Below, piece after piece: positions 1-6,852 of a stretch of 35,887 bases of DNA. Made by a program: the position numbers and the translations under genes. The notes under the pieces are model-generated. The model did not search any database and was not told the DNA's origin. It saw only the letters and a list, made by a program, of their open reading frames with translations. The DNA comes from Carboxylicivirga sp. (GTDB taxonomy: Bacteria; Bacteroidota; Bacteroidia; Bacteroidales; Marinilabiliaceae). Position 1 is the first letter of the stretch. Each line of letters starts with the position of its first letter. Location of the stretch: positions 1-35,887 of the forward strand of contig JAOARW010000081.1 in assembly GCA_025210475.1 (NCBI GenBank). Direction: 5' to 3'.

Positions 1-1
1 C

Positions 2-127
2 GAAATTCTACAAATTCTCAGCATATCTCTACTCGACAAAACTCCTGTAAGAGAGGTGCTTATAAAATACGATTACAAAAATGTCAAAGAACTTAAAAAT
101 AAACAATTAATAATCAGCGGGTTTTAA
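2..127 (+). CDS. C-terminal fragment of a probable IS4-like transposase (cut by window edge)
   Basis: A reading frame open from the window edge ends at the TAA at 125-127 and encodes about 41 residues. It contains LQILSISLLDKTPVREVL, which resembles from memory the C-terminal tail of IS4-family (DUF4372-type) transposases common in Bacteroidota ('LQILSxSxFDKTPxxxLL'). Only the tail is visible, so neither the DDE residues nor the element ends can be checked. The assignment is an inference from this short motif; it could be another protein with a similar tail. Confidence 0.42.
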   Translation, partial: EILQILSISLLDKTPVREVLIKYDYKNVKELKNKQLIISGF

Positions 128-136
128 GTGCCCGCT
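116..136 (+). terminator. Small GC hairpin over the stop codon of the transposase fragment
   Basis: AGCGGG (116-121) and CCCGCT (131-136) form a perfect 6-bp stem whose loop contains the TAA stop. No T-run follows directly, so it is a weak terminator. It could instead belong to the end of the insertion element. Confidence 0.3.
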
Positions 137-249
137 AATGATATATCAAATATAACAAATACAGTATTATTTTTTAGATTATGAATCAAGGGAATTGGTA
201 AATCTTGTTGATATTCATTGGTTTTACTAAGTGTGGATTTGATGCTATA

Positions 250-281
250 TGGAACGCGAAAGGATTCGCGCACCAGCTTGT
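250..281 (+). repeat. CGCGAA-hairpin dispersed repeat, copy 1
   Basis: The core CGCGAA-AGGA-TTCGCG is a perfect 6-bp inverted repeat with a 4-nt loop (255-270), followed by CACCAGCTTGT. Copy 3 (434-465) matches across 32 bp with one substitution. Copy 2 (320-349) is the same core in opposite orientation. Confidence 0.7.
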
Positions 282-319
282 GGCAATCTTTATAAGAATT
301 GATTTTTAAAAGTTTTTAT

Positions 320-349
320 GCGCTACCGCGCGAATCCCTTCGCGTGGTG
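320..349 (-). repeat. CGCGAA-hairpin dispersed repeat, copy 2 (inverted)
   Basis: On the minus strand this reads CGCGAAGGGATTCGCGC, matching the core of copies 1 and 3 with a single A-to-G change in the loop. Flanking similarity is lower than between copies 1 and 3. Confidence 0.6.
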
Positions 350-433
350 TATTATTTTTCTAACGAGATTAGGATTAATAGAAAGATTAAATTGCATTCC
401 AATCGCCATAACTGGCTAAAGATTGAATATAAA

Positions 434-465
434 TGGAATGCGAAAGGATTCGCGCACCAGCTTGT
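434..465 (+). repeat. CGCGAA-hairpin dispersed repeat, copy 3
   Basis: Same 32-bp unit as 250-281, with one substitution (TGCGAA for CGCGAA) that costs the hairpin its outermost base pair. It lies about 30 bp from the terminator of the receptor gene. Confidence 0.7.
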
Positions 466-487
466 ACTTATTTGCTTCTGTTATAAT

Positions 488-518
488 AAAAAAGCCCGCT
501 ACTAAAAAGAAGCGGGCT
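488..518 (-). terminator. Intrinsic terminator of the thiamine TonB receptor gene
   Basis: On the minus strand, AGCCCGCT (518-511) and AGCGGGCT (500-493) form a perfect 8-bp stem followed by a T-rich tract (TTTTTTATT). It begins about 20 bp downstream of the receptor stop codon, which is standard geometry. Confidence 0.85.
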
Positions 519-539
519 ATACATATATTAAGCAATCAG

Positions 540-2996
540 TTAAAATCTCATTCCTAAACGCACCATAAAATTAGTGCCGGCCTGTGGGAAATAACCATCC
601 AATACATCGTGCTCATCAGCATAGTAATAACGGTAAACCCACGCATTCGACTCGTATTCTTCATCCAGTAAATTATTGATTTTAAAACCAAAATTAAAAT
701 CGCCAATCGAAGGCAGAGTAAAATCATAATTCACCAATAAATCATTGACAAACCAGGCATCCAGTTTACGATTGTCATTTGAAGTATTGTCGATGAATTG
801 CTCACCAACATATTTACTCAGAAGAGATAGTGTTAAACCTTTTGTTGGCATCCAGTTAAACTGACTGGCAGCTGTAACAGAAGGAGAGAATGCAATATCG
901 GTTTCGCCTAGTTCAGTTACATATTGGAAGGGTTGATTCTCCGGATCATCCCAATAGCTCCAATTGTCTACATATTCAGTGTAGTTCTCTATTTTGTTGG
1001 CTGATAAGGCCAGGTTACCTGTCCAGTTGAAATCGGGTGTAATAATAATGCCACCTTCCAGTTCAATACCCATTCGGTAACTATCCGGTACATTTACCAT
1101 TATAGCCGCTCCTACGTCGTTAATTTCACCAGTTAACACCAGCTGATCTTTATAAAGCATATAATAGGCATTGACATTTAAAAAGGCATTATTGGTACTA
1201 TGCTCATAACCCAACTCCCAATCATACAATGTTTCGGGAGTAGGCTTTCTGTTGGCTGGCGCATCCCTAAAATCACTTCGTGATGGCTCACGTTTAGCTA
1301 CTGCAAAAGCGGCAAAAAACCGTTGTTGCTTATTCAACTGAAAATTTATGCCCATTTTGGGATTCAGAAAATCAAAATTATACGATTGTGTTAAATCTGC
1401 ATTGTCATCATGCGTCCCAGTCATTGAATAATCCACATTTCGATACTGGATGTCACCATATAAGCCTAGCTGATCGCTTAGTGAGTAAGTGGCTTTAATA
1501 TAGCTATTAAAATCTTGTTTCTTACCATTGTTAAAATACCACTGGTGATTATGCGGGATATCGTTATTATATTGGCTCCAGATAACATTACCATAATGAT
1601 CACCATCGTATTCATTGTATGCACCGCCAATTATTAGCTCAAGGTTATTGTTGGTGTAAATACTTGAAAAAGTAGCGCCATAGAAGTGGTTATCGAGCCA
1701 CTTTCGCTGAATCAGATCTGTTTTTTTAATTTCCTCACCATTTATAACAATACTTTCAAAGCCAACGTTGTAATCTTTAAACTTTCTTTTGTTTTTAAAC
1801 GATTCGTAGTAACCTTCTCCTTTGGTGTAATGTAAAGCAGCAGTTAAATGCCAATGTTCATTTGCCTGGTGCGTGAAATGCAATTGATAATGATCTTGTT
1901 GGTAATTGTCTGTTTGGTTTTCGTACAGGTACTTGTTGAAAGTGCGGGCATCTGAATTGTAAAGGTTTTCAGCTTCAGCTTCGGTCCAGCCATCCATCAT
2001 AACCAGTTTCTCCATTCCAGCACGATCGTTGTCAAGCTTCACTTTCGGAACGCCGTTCCATGCCTGGTATGTTTTTTCCTGACCCGAGAATGTTATAAAC
2101 TTAATGGTTGACTGTTTGCCATAATAACCACCTGATAGGTAATAGGATTTTAGATCGGAGGTGGCACGGTCGATAAAACCGTCAGAATTAATGCGCGATA
2201 AGCGTACATCAAAAGCCATGTTGTTCTTTAATAAACCTGTTGATGCTGCTACTGAGTTTCTAATTGTGTTGTATGAACCGTAACTATTGTCGATAAATGC
2301 CATTTTTTCAGCAGCTGAATTGAGGGTGTTTAGGTTAACCGAAGCACCAAAAGAAGCGGCACCGTTAGTTGATGTTCCTACACCACGCTGAACCTGCACT
2401 TTATCAACTGATGCTGCAAAGTCGGGCATGTTAACCCAGAAAACACCTTGTGACTCAGAGTCATTCATAGGAATACCGTTAACAGTAACATTAATTCGTG
2501 TAATGTCTGTACCTCTGATACGCAGTCCGGTATAACCAACACCAGCTCCGGCATCAGAGTTGGTAACAATGCCTGGCATTTGATTGAGTAGAAATGGTAA
2601 ATCCTGCCCGAAGTTCTGTTTTTGAATTTCTTCGTGATCCATTTCAGATGTCGCCACCGGAATGTTTTTGTTTGCTCGTATAGCCGATACAATCACTTCG
2701 TCGGTTAATACGGCCACGCTGGTCATGGTAGCATCCAGGGTGTTGCCGGTGGCCTTTATGCTTTGTGTTTTATAACCCACATAAGAGAACACCAAAGTAG
2801 GCGTTGAGCTTTTTGTTGTGATGCTGTAATGCCCTTCAGCATCAGTAATTGTACCGTTGTAGGAATTTTGAATAATAACGTTGACACCAACCAGTGGTTC
2901 GCCACCTTTATCGGTAACACGTCCGTTAATTGTTGTTTGTGCAATGGCTCCCAGTGTAAATAGAGCAGCCAGCATAATTGCATAAAACCTCTTCAT
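540..2996 (-). CDS. TonB-dependent outer-membrane receptor, probable thiamine transporter (OMthi-type)
   Basis: An 818-residue TonB-dependent receptor. A signal peptide (MKRFYAIMLAALFTLGAIAQ) is followed by a carboxypeptidase-regulatory-like domain (GEPLVGVNVIIQNSYNGTI, about residues 20-95), a plug (TGLRIRGTDITRINVTVNG, about 110-230) and a 22-strand-type barrel ending in the aromatic-terminal signal VRLGMRF. The start at 2996 is chosen over an in-frame ATG at 3035 because it places the signal peptide at the N-terminus. It stands alone behind its own TPP riboswitch and promoter and ends at a terminator, so it is a monocistronic unit. Riboswitch-controlled TonB receptors beside thi genes in Bacteroidota import thiamine across the outer membrane (the Bacteroides OMthi case). 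Substrate is therefore inferred from regulation; an inner-membrane partner (PnuT) is not in the window. Confidence 0.85.
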   Translation of the reverse strand: MKRFYAIMLAALFTLGAIAQTTINGRVTDKGGEPLVGVNVIIQNSYNGTITDAEGHYSITTKSSTPTLVFSYVGYKTQSIKATGNTLDATMTSVAVLTDEVIVSAIRANKNIPVATSEMDHEEIQKQNFGQDLPFLLNQMPGIVTNSDAGAGVGYTGLRIRGTDITRINVTVNGIPMNDSESQGVFWVNMPDFAASVDKVQVQRGVGTSTNGAASFGASVNLNTLNSAAEKMAFIDNSYGSYNTIRNSVAASTGLLKNNMAFDVRLSRINSDGFIDRATSDLKSYYLSGGYYGKQSTIKFITFSGQEKTYQAWNGVPKVKLDNDRAGMEKLVMMDGWTEAEAENLYNSDARTFNKYLYENQTDNYQQDHYQLHFTHQANEHWHLTAALHYTKGEGYYESFKNKRKFKDYNVGFESIVINGEEIKKTDLIQRKWLDNHFYGATFSSIYTNNNLELIIGGAYNEYDGDHYGNVIWSQYNNDIPHNHQWYFNNGKKQDFNSYIKATYSLSDQLGLYGDIQYRNVDYSMTGTHDDNADLTQSYNFDFLNPKMGINFQLNKQQRFFAAFAVAKREPSRSDFRDAPANRKPTPETLYDWELGYEHSTNNAFLNVNAYYMLYKDQLVLTGEINDVGAAIMVNVPDSYRMGIELEGGIIITPDFNWTGNLALSANKIENYTEYVDNWSYWDDPENQPFQYVTELGETDIAFSPSVTAASQFNWMPTKGLTLSLLSKYVGEQFIDNTSNDNRKLDAWFVNDLLVNYDFTLPSIGDFNFGFKINNLLDEEYESNAWVYRYYYADEHDVLDGYFPQAGTNFMVRLGMRF

Positions 2997-3054
2997 TTTA
3001 ATTTCGCAGTTTAAGTTATTTAACAAATACCGCAATGAGGATGTAATAGGAGAT

Positions 3055-3130
3055 AACTTGTTCCCTTGCCGGCATTACCCGGCCAGGTTCGAAGGGTATA
3101 ATCTCAGCCTGTTAAGGCACCCCATTGGAA
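3055..3130 (-). ncRNA. TPP riboswitch (THI element) of the receptor gene
   Basis: Read on the minus strand, the conserved blocks appear in order: GGGGTGCC (3123-3116), GCTGAGA, ACCCTT, GAACCTGG, GGTAATGCCGGC and AAGGGAA (to 3061). These are the hallmark THI-box segments that bind thiamine pyrophosphate. The element ends about 60 nt before the ATG. In the linker, AAGTTAT (3059-3053) can pair with ATAACTT (3019-3013); no T-run follows, so translational control is more likely than termination, though this is inference. Confidence 0.95.
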
Positions 3131-3137
3131 TCGGCCG

Positions 3138-3168
3138 CAAAAGTAGCACCCCGAATTTTATTATCAAA
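3138..3168 (-). promoter_or_regulatory. Bacteroidota-type promoter for the riboswitch-receptor unit
   Basis: On the minus strand, TTTG (3168-3165) and TACTTTTG (3145-3138) are separated by 19 nt. This matches the phylum's primary sigma consensus (TTTG at -33, TAnnTTTG at -7) exactly. The -7 box lies about 15 bp upstream of the riboswitch core, so transcription would start at its 5' side. Confidence 0.8.
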
Positions 3169-3198
3169 GAAAAATAAGACCTTTTTGTCTCAATTAAG

Positions 3199-3240
3199 AA
3201 GATTAGTCAGGAGTTTTTAGTTAGTAGTCCGTAGAATTAA
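3199..3240. repeat. Degenerate 7-bp periodic array, GTYAGTA family
   Basis: In register: AAGATTA, GTCAGGA, GTTTTTA, GTTAGTA, GTCCGTA, GAATTAA. Five of six units begin with G and all end in A. The family matches the array at 4771-4805 between thiG and thiH. Confidence 0.55.
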
Positions 3241-3288
3241 GTGTTTTATATATTATTTGCGCACCAACATAGAGGGATAGTTTTCTTG

Positions 3289-3316
3289 GGGTTTAGAGTT
3301 CTGGGTTCAGGGTTTG
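3289..3316. repeat. Degenerate 7-bp periodic array, GGGTTTA family
   Basis: Units GGGTTTA, GAGTTCT, GGGTTCA, GGGTTTG in strict register. The reverse complement of 15659-15693 aligns to this segment at 21 of 27 positions, so the two are copies of one family. Confidence 0.6.
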
Positions 3317-3366
3317 TTTACAGTTTAAATGTTTAAAAGTAGAGTAGTTGAAGGGTTTATTTGTCG

Positions 3367-3422
3367 AACTTCTGAACTGTTGGTCATATTAACTTCTCAA
3401 CTAATAAACTTTTCAACACTAA
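3367..3422. repeat. Degenerate 8-bp periodic array, AACTTCTC family
   Basis: Seven consecutive octamers: AACTTCTG, AACTGTTG, GTCATATT, AACTTCTC, AACTAATA, AACTTTTC, AACACTAA. Six of the seven begin with AAC, and spacing is exactly 8 bp throughout. Confidence 0.6.
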
Positions 3423-3651
3423 TCGGAGTGTAGGATTTCTATTTAAAAATCTACATGCAGCCATTTGAAATAGGATACGATCTGATAATGTGTATAAAAA
3501 TAGAATTCTTTTAAACTCTGTGCCTCCGCGCCTTTGCGTTGGTCTGCTCAAAACACAAAGCTCAGATGCCTCCCAGCAATCAAAAACTTTGCATCAACTT
3601 ATATGACAAGCGACAGAGACTATGGCAGGAAAAAGGCGAAGCATGCAAAAG

Positions 3652-4764
3652 CTATTGCATACAATCGTCCCAATCTTTCCAAACAGGTTCGTACCCACCA
3701 TCTTTGATCATTTGACACACTGCTTCCGGACTACGGTCATCATTTACCGAAAACTGTTCCAGTGCTTTGTTGTAAACAGCATAACCACCGGGTTCTGTTT
3801 TTGATCCTGCACTCATAGCTGTTACACCCAATTGCAACATGTGATTTCTGAATTTCTTGCTTTCGCGAGTGGATAGGGATAAGTCTACATCGGGGTTGAA
3901 AATCCGGTAGGCCATGATTAATTGCGCCAACTGCTTATCATTGACATCAACATTGGGCTGAAAAGAACCCACATGCGGTCGCAACCGAGGAAAAGAGATG
4001 CTGTATTTGGTGCGCCAATAGCTTTTTTCCAAATAATCAAGATGCAGAGCCGTGAAAAAAGAATCGGTGCGCCAGTCTTCCAATCCCAACAGGCACCCTA
4101 TGCCGATCTTGTGAATCCGGGCTTTGCCAAGTCTTTCGGGTGTGGCTAGACGGTAAGAGAAATCGGACTTTTTACCTCGCGGATGATAAGTCTTATAATT
4201 GGCTTTGTTGTAGGTTTCCTGGTAGACATAAACCGTATGTAAACCCATTTGTATCAAACCTTCGTATTCATCCTGTTTCATGGGCTGTACCTCGATGGAT
4301 ACCGATGGAAAATGTGGCTTGACCAGTTCCACCATTTCTTTAAGGTAGTTATAACCACAATCTTTCGGGTGTTCTCCGGTTACTAGCAGCAAATGTTGAA
4401 ACCCCATGTTTTTAATAACCGCAATCTCCTGCAATACTTGTTCTTTGTTGAGGGTAATACGATTGATGTCATTATTGTGGCTGAAACCACAGTAGGCACA
4501 GGCATTGGCACAGGCATTTGAGAGGTAGAGCGGAATGTATAACTGAATTGTTTTACCAAATCGACGCTGGGTGATGGCACGACTTTTAATGGCCATCTGC
4601 TCCAGGTAAGCTTCTGCGGCTGGTGATATCAATGCTTTAAAGTCGTCCAACGTGAGTTTGGTGGCTGCCAGAGCCCTTTCAACATCATTGGCCGTTTTAT
4701 TGTAGATCGATTGAGTGGTTGCCTCCCAGTTGTAGGATGCATGTAGCTCTTCAAATGTTTTCAT
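3652..4764 (-). CDS. thiH: 2-iminoacetate synthase ThiH (radical SAM tyrosine lyase)
   Basis: A 370-residue radical SAM enzyme that cleaves tyrosine to dehydroglycine (2-iminoacetate) and p-cresol, supplying the glycine-derived part of the thiazole ring to ThiG. The [4Fe-4S] cluster motif CxxxCxxC is seen as CANACAYCGF (C85, C89, C92). Typical ThiH blocks follow: LLLVTGEHP, IEVQPM, YVYQETYN, ISFPRLRPHVG and STRES. Length is normal for the family. It is the last gene of the thiS operon, separated from thiG by a 196-bp gap carrying a periodic array; no separate promoter is obvious in that gap. ThiH activity normally means oxygen-limited growth, in contrast to ThiO users. Confidence 0.95.
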   Translation of the reverse strand: MKTFEELHASYNWEATTQSIYNKTANDVERALAATKLTLDDFKALISPAAEAYLEQMAIKSRAITQRRFGKTIQLYIPLYLSNACANACAYCGFSHNNDINRITLNKEQVLQEIAVIKNMGFQHLLLVTGEHPKDCGYNYLKEMVELVKPHFPSVSIEVQPMKQDEYEGLIQMGLHTVYVYQETYNKANYKTYHPRGKKSDFSYRLATPERLGKARIHKIGIGCLLGLEDWRTDSFFTALHLDYLEKSYWRTKYSISFPRLRPHVGSFQPNVDVNDKQLAQLIMAYRIFNPDVDLSLSTRESKKFRNHMLQLGVTAMSAGSKTEPGGYAVYNKALEQFSVNDDRSPEAVCQMIKDGGYEPVWKDWDDCMQ

Positions 4765-4770
4765 CTTTTT

Positions 4771-4805
4771 GTCAGTAGTTAGAAGTTGGTAGCCAGAAGC
4801 TTATT
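4771..4805. repeat. Degenerate 7-bp periodic array in the thiG-thiH gap, GTYAGTA family
   Basis: Units GTCAGTA, GTTAGAA, GTTGGTA, GCCAGAA, GCTTATT, all starting with G. The array begins a few bases upstream of the thiH ATG and belongs to the same family as 3199-3240. Confidence 0.6.
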
Positions 4806-4960
4806 GTCCCAATTTTATTACAAACCATTACGATAGTTTATTTGCCTTTAGATAATTGTTAGTAGTGAATGGCATCAGATATAGCTTATCACTTCATCGT
4901 CCGTTTTTATAATAATATCCAAACTATCAGTTTCTTATAAAACTTAAAAAAACGAGTGTC

Positions 4961-5734
4961 TTACAATTCATCCAAGAATGCTGTTAAGGGACTTGAGGCC
5001 TCAGCACCCATCGACTGTGTTGCCAGCCTGGCTTCATAGGCCATTCGTCCGGCTTCAACAGCCAGCTTAAATGCTTTACCCATTTCAACGGGGTTGGGCG
5101 AAACAGCAATGGCGGTGTTAACCAACACTGCATCGGCACCCATTTCCATGGCATCGGCAGCGTGCGAGGGAGCCCCAATTCCGGCGTCTACCACAACAGG
5201 TACCTGGCTTTGCTCGATAATGATGCGCAGCATTTCTTTGGTTTGTAATCCCTGGTTTGATCCAATGGGTGCTCCCAATGGCATAACAGCAGCCGTACCA
5301 ACTTCTTCGAGGCGTTTGCACAAAACAGGATCGGCTTGCACATAGGGCAACACAATAAAGCCCAGCTTAACTAATTCCTCAGCAGCCTTCAGTGTTTCAA
5401 TGGGATCGGGTAGTAAATACTTGGGATCGGGATGGATTTCCAGTTTCAGCCAGTTGGTATCCAAAGCTTCGCGTGCCAGTTGCGCTGCAAATACAGCTTC
5501 TTTAGCGGTGCGTACGCCCGAGGTATTAGGCAGCAGGTTAATTCGAGTGTGCTTAAGGTGTTGAAGAATATCATCCGAAGCATTATTCATTTCAACGCGT
5601 CGCAGAGCCACGGTTACCAGTTCCGATTCACTTGCTTCGATGGCTTGCTGCATTAAATCATTTGAAGCAAATTTGCCGGTTCCGGTAAATAGGCGCGATT
5701 GAAAAGTTTTATCGCCAAGTTGAAGTGGGGTCAT
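4961..5734 (-). CDS. thiG: Thiazole synthase ThiG
   Basis: A 257-residue (beta/alpha)8 enzyme that condenses deoxyxylulose-5-phosphate, dehydroglycine and ThiS-thiocarboxylate sulfur into the thiazole phosphate. The Schiff-base lysine is in WLKLEIHPD (K97). Other family blocks are RLFTGTGK, ALRRVE, LLPNTSG, PLGAPIGSNQG, VVDAGIGAPSHAA and GADAVLVNTAIA. Length is standard. It follows thiE by 48 bp, with a 7-bp periodic array in the gap, and sits directly before thiH, its 2-iminoacetate donor. Confidence 0.96.
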   Translation of the reverse strand: MTPLQLGDKTFQSRLFTGTGKFASNDLMQQAIEASESELVTVALRRVEMNNASDDILQHLKHTRINLLPNTSGVRTAKEAVFAAQLAREALDTNWLKLEIHPDPKYLLPDPIETLKAAEELVKLGFIVLPYVQADPVLCKRLEEVGTAAVMPLGAPIGSNQGLQTKEMLRIIIEQSQVPVVVDAGIGAPSHAADAMEMGADAVLVNTAIAVSPNPVEMGKAFKLAVEAGRMAYEARLATQSMGAEASSPLTAFLDEL

Positions 5735-5738
5735 ATTT

Positions 5739-5773
5739 GTTAGCTTTTAGCTGATGGCTACTCGCCTTTAGCT
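5739..5773. repeat. Degenerate 7-bp periodic array in the thiE-thiG gap, TTTAGCT family
   Basis: Units GTTAGCT, TTTAGCT, GATGGCT, ACTCGCC, TTTAGCT in exact register. The array occupies nearly the whole 48-bp gap, immediately upstream of the thiG ATG. Confidence 0.55.
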
Positions 5774-5782
5774 TATTATATA

Positions 5783-6448
5783 TTAATGAAATTTGGTCCA
5801 GTTAACGGAACTGTATTTGCCGATTTTTTGAAGTAACTCAAGTGTTACCGCACCCGGCTGTTCTTGTTTGGTAATGTATGATGAAATAGCGACACCATGG
5901 ATTCCAGTATTAAAAAGCGGGTTTAAATCATCCGGAACAATGCCTCCAATGGCAATAACAGGAATGGTGATGCCTGCTTCTTTACATTGATCAATAATGC
6001 TCTGATAACCTTCTGTACCAAGAACCGGACTCAGGTTCTTTTTGGTTTCTGTAAAGCGAAAGGGACCCAGACCAATGTAGTCAACCCCCATCGACACCAG
6101 CTTTTGAACATCTTCGAAGGTATTGGCTGTTCCACCGATAATGGCTTGGGGGCCTAATATTTCGCGTGCGGCATCCGGCGACATATCCTGCTTACCCAGA
6201 TGCACACCATCGGCACCGATTTTAGCCGCAATTTCCACATGATCGTTCATAATGAAGGTAGCTCCATTATCCATGCAAAAGCTCATGGCTTCAATGGCTA
6301 CTTTTTCGATTGCTTCAAGCGGAGCATCTTTAATGCGTAATTGTACCCAATTGCCACCTCCCAGTACCACCGATTGAATCTGATCCATATAACTATGGTT
6401 GGATGGCGAGGTAATAAAATGCAAGCGTGATATATTTTTTTTCTTCAT
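5783..6448 (-). CDS. thiE: Thiamine-phosphate synthase ThiE
   Basis: A 221-residue TIM-barrel enzyme that joins HMP-pyrophosphate and thiazole phosphate to give thiamine monophosphate. The substrate and metal motifs are intact: WVQLRIKD, FIMNDHVEIA, GADGVHLGKQDM, IGGTANT, YIGLGPFRFTETK and IAIGGI. Because these residues are all present, this copy is the likely functional synthase, in contrast to the divergent paralogue at 6853-7461. It is read on the minus strand after the thiD relic and a 15-bp hairpin that could attenuate the operon. Confidence 0.95.
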   Translation of the reverse strand: MKKKNISRLHFITSPSNHSYMDQIQSVVLGGGNWVQLRIKDAPLEAIEKVAIEAMSFCMDNGATFIMNDHVEIAAKIGADGVHLGKQDMSPDAAREILGPQAIIGGTANTFEDVQKLVSMGVDYIGLGPFRFTETKKNLSPVLGTEGYQSIIDQCKEAGITIPVIAIGGIVPDDLNPLFNTGIHGVAISSYITKQEQPGAVTLELLQKIGKYSSVNWTKFH

Positions 6449-6479
6449 AACGAAGTATTTAAGCTGTTAAGTTACGATG

Positions 6480-6508
6480 ATGCCCGAAAGTGTGATTGCT
6501 TTCGGCAT
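6480..6508 (-). other. Hairpin between the thiD relic and thiE
   Basis: ATGCCCGAAAG (6480-6490) and CTTTCGGCAT (6499-6508) form a 10-bp stem with one bulge and an 8-nt loop. It sits in the thiE leader, 31 bp before the ATG. No T-run follows on the minus strand, so it is a structure of unknown role. Confidence 0.4.
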
Positions 6509-6553
6509 TAATTAGGGAATGCCTGATGTGACGGTGGAATGCATTGAAAAAAG

Positions 6554-6611
6554 AAAATCTGGCAGAAGCAACTAATAGGTGAGAACCCATTAAATTCTTC
6601 TGCCAGATTTT
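6554..6611 (-). terminator. 15-bp perfect inverted repeat with T-rich tail inside the thi operon
   Basis: AAAATCTGGCAGAAG (6554-6568) and CTTCTGCCAGATTTT (6597-6611) are perfectly complementary over 15 bp with a 28-nt loop. On the minus strand the stem is followed by CTTTTTTCAATG, as in an intrinsic terminator. It lies inside the degenerate thiD region and before thiE, so it would at least partly uncouple thiE-thiG-thiH from the riboswitch-controlled upstream genes. Confidence 0.55.
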
Positions 6612-6852
6612 GCTAATGCCATTTAGCAGATTATTCATCACGGATGTTGACTCTGCCAAAGTTATTCTTATTGCCCGGAAAGTGTTGTTTACGACTTTTA
6701 CCACTTGGTTTTCCTTCAGAAACGGAGTGGTCACACTTTCCAAGTCAAAGACCTTATGTTGTTCAAATGTTGTTATTTCACTTGTAATTCCTGCATCATT
6801 GCCTGAAACAGAATTGGCAATGCACAGCACATAAGGTCTATTGTTCATTTTT

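Larger units (their letters stand above)
128..487. other. Intergenic stretch without a credible gene; contains three hairpin repeats
   Basis: No protein-coding signal is convincing here. A 68-codon frame at 299-505 is composed largely of the repeat copies and the terminator and is rejected. The stretch holds three copies of a CGCGAA-hairpin repeat, listed separately. Confidence 0.6.
3169..3651. other. Long intergenic region between thiH and the receptor; filled with 7-bp and 8-bp periodic arrays
   Basis: No gene is supported here. The stretch holds three degenerate periodic arrays (3199-3240, 3289-3316, 3367-3422), described separately. I see no clear terminator for the thiH end. Confidence 0.6.
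6459..6848 (-). pseudogene. Degenerate N-terminal remnant of thiD (HMP/HMP-P kinase)
   Basis: An ATG 4 bp after the upstream stop codon opens a 129-codon frame that begins NNRPYVLCIANSVSGNDAG and continues ITTFEQHKVF. This aligns with the start of Bacteroidota ThiD, which reads approximately RPYVLxIAGFDPSGGAGxxADIKTFEQHKVYG. The match fades after about residue 55 and the frame stops at half the usual ThiD length (about 250). In the signature, IAG is changed to IAN, the Asp is Val, and GGAG is NDAG, so substrate and ATP binding should be lost. The spacing and position fit an ancestral operonic thiD. I read it as a relic; a small diverged product cannot be excluded. Confidence 0.65.

Noticed and set aside
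299..505. A 68-codon plus-strand open frame in the left intergenic region
   Set aside because: It runs through two hairpin repeats and into the minus-strand terminator; composition is not protein-like and the repeat accounts for much of it.
2997..3035. Upstream in-frame ATG that would extend the thiamine receptor by 13 residues
   Set aside because: The extension (MRYLLNNLNCEIK) would bury the signal peptide start and enters the riboswitch leader; the ATG at 2996 is the better start.
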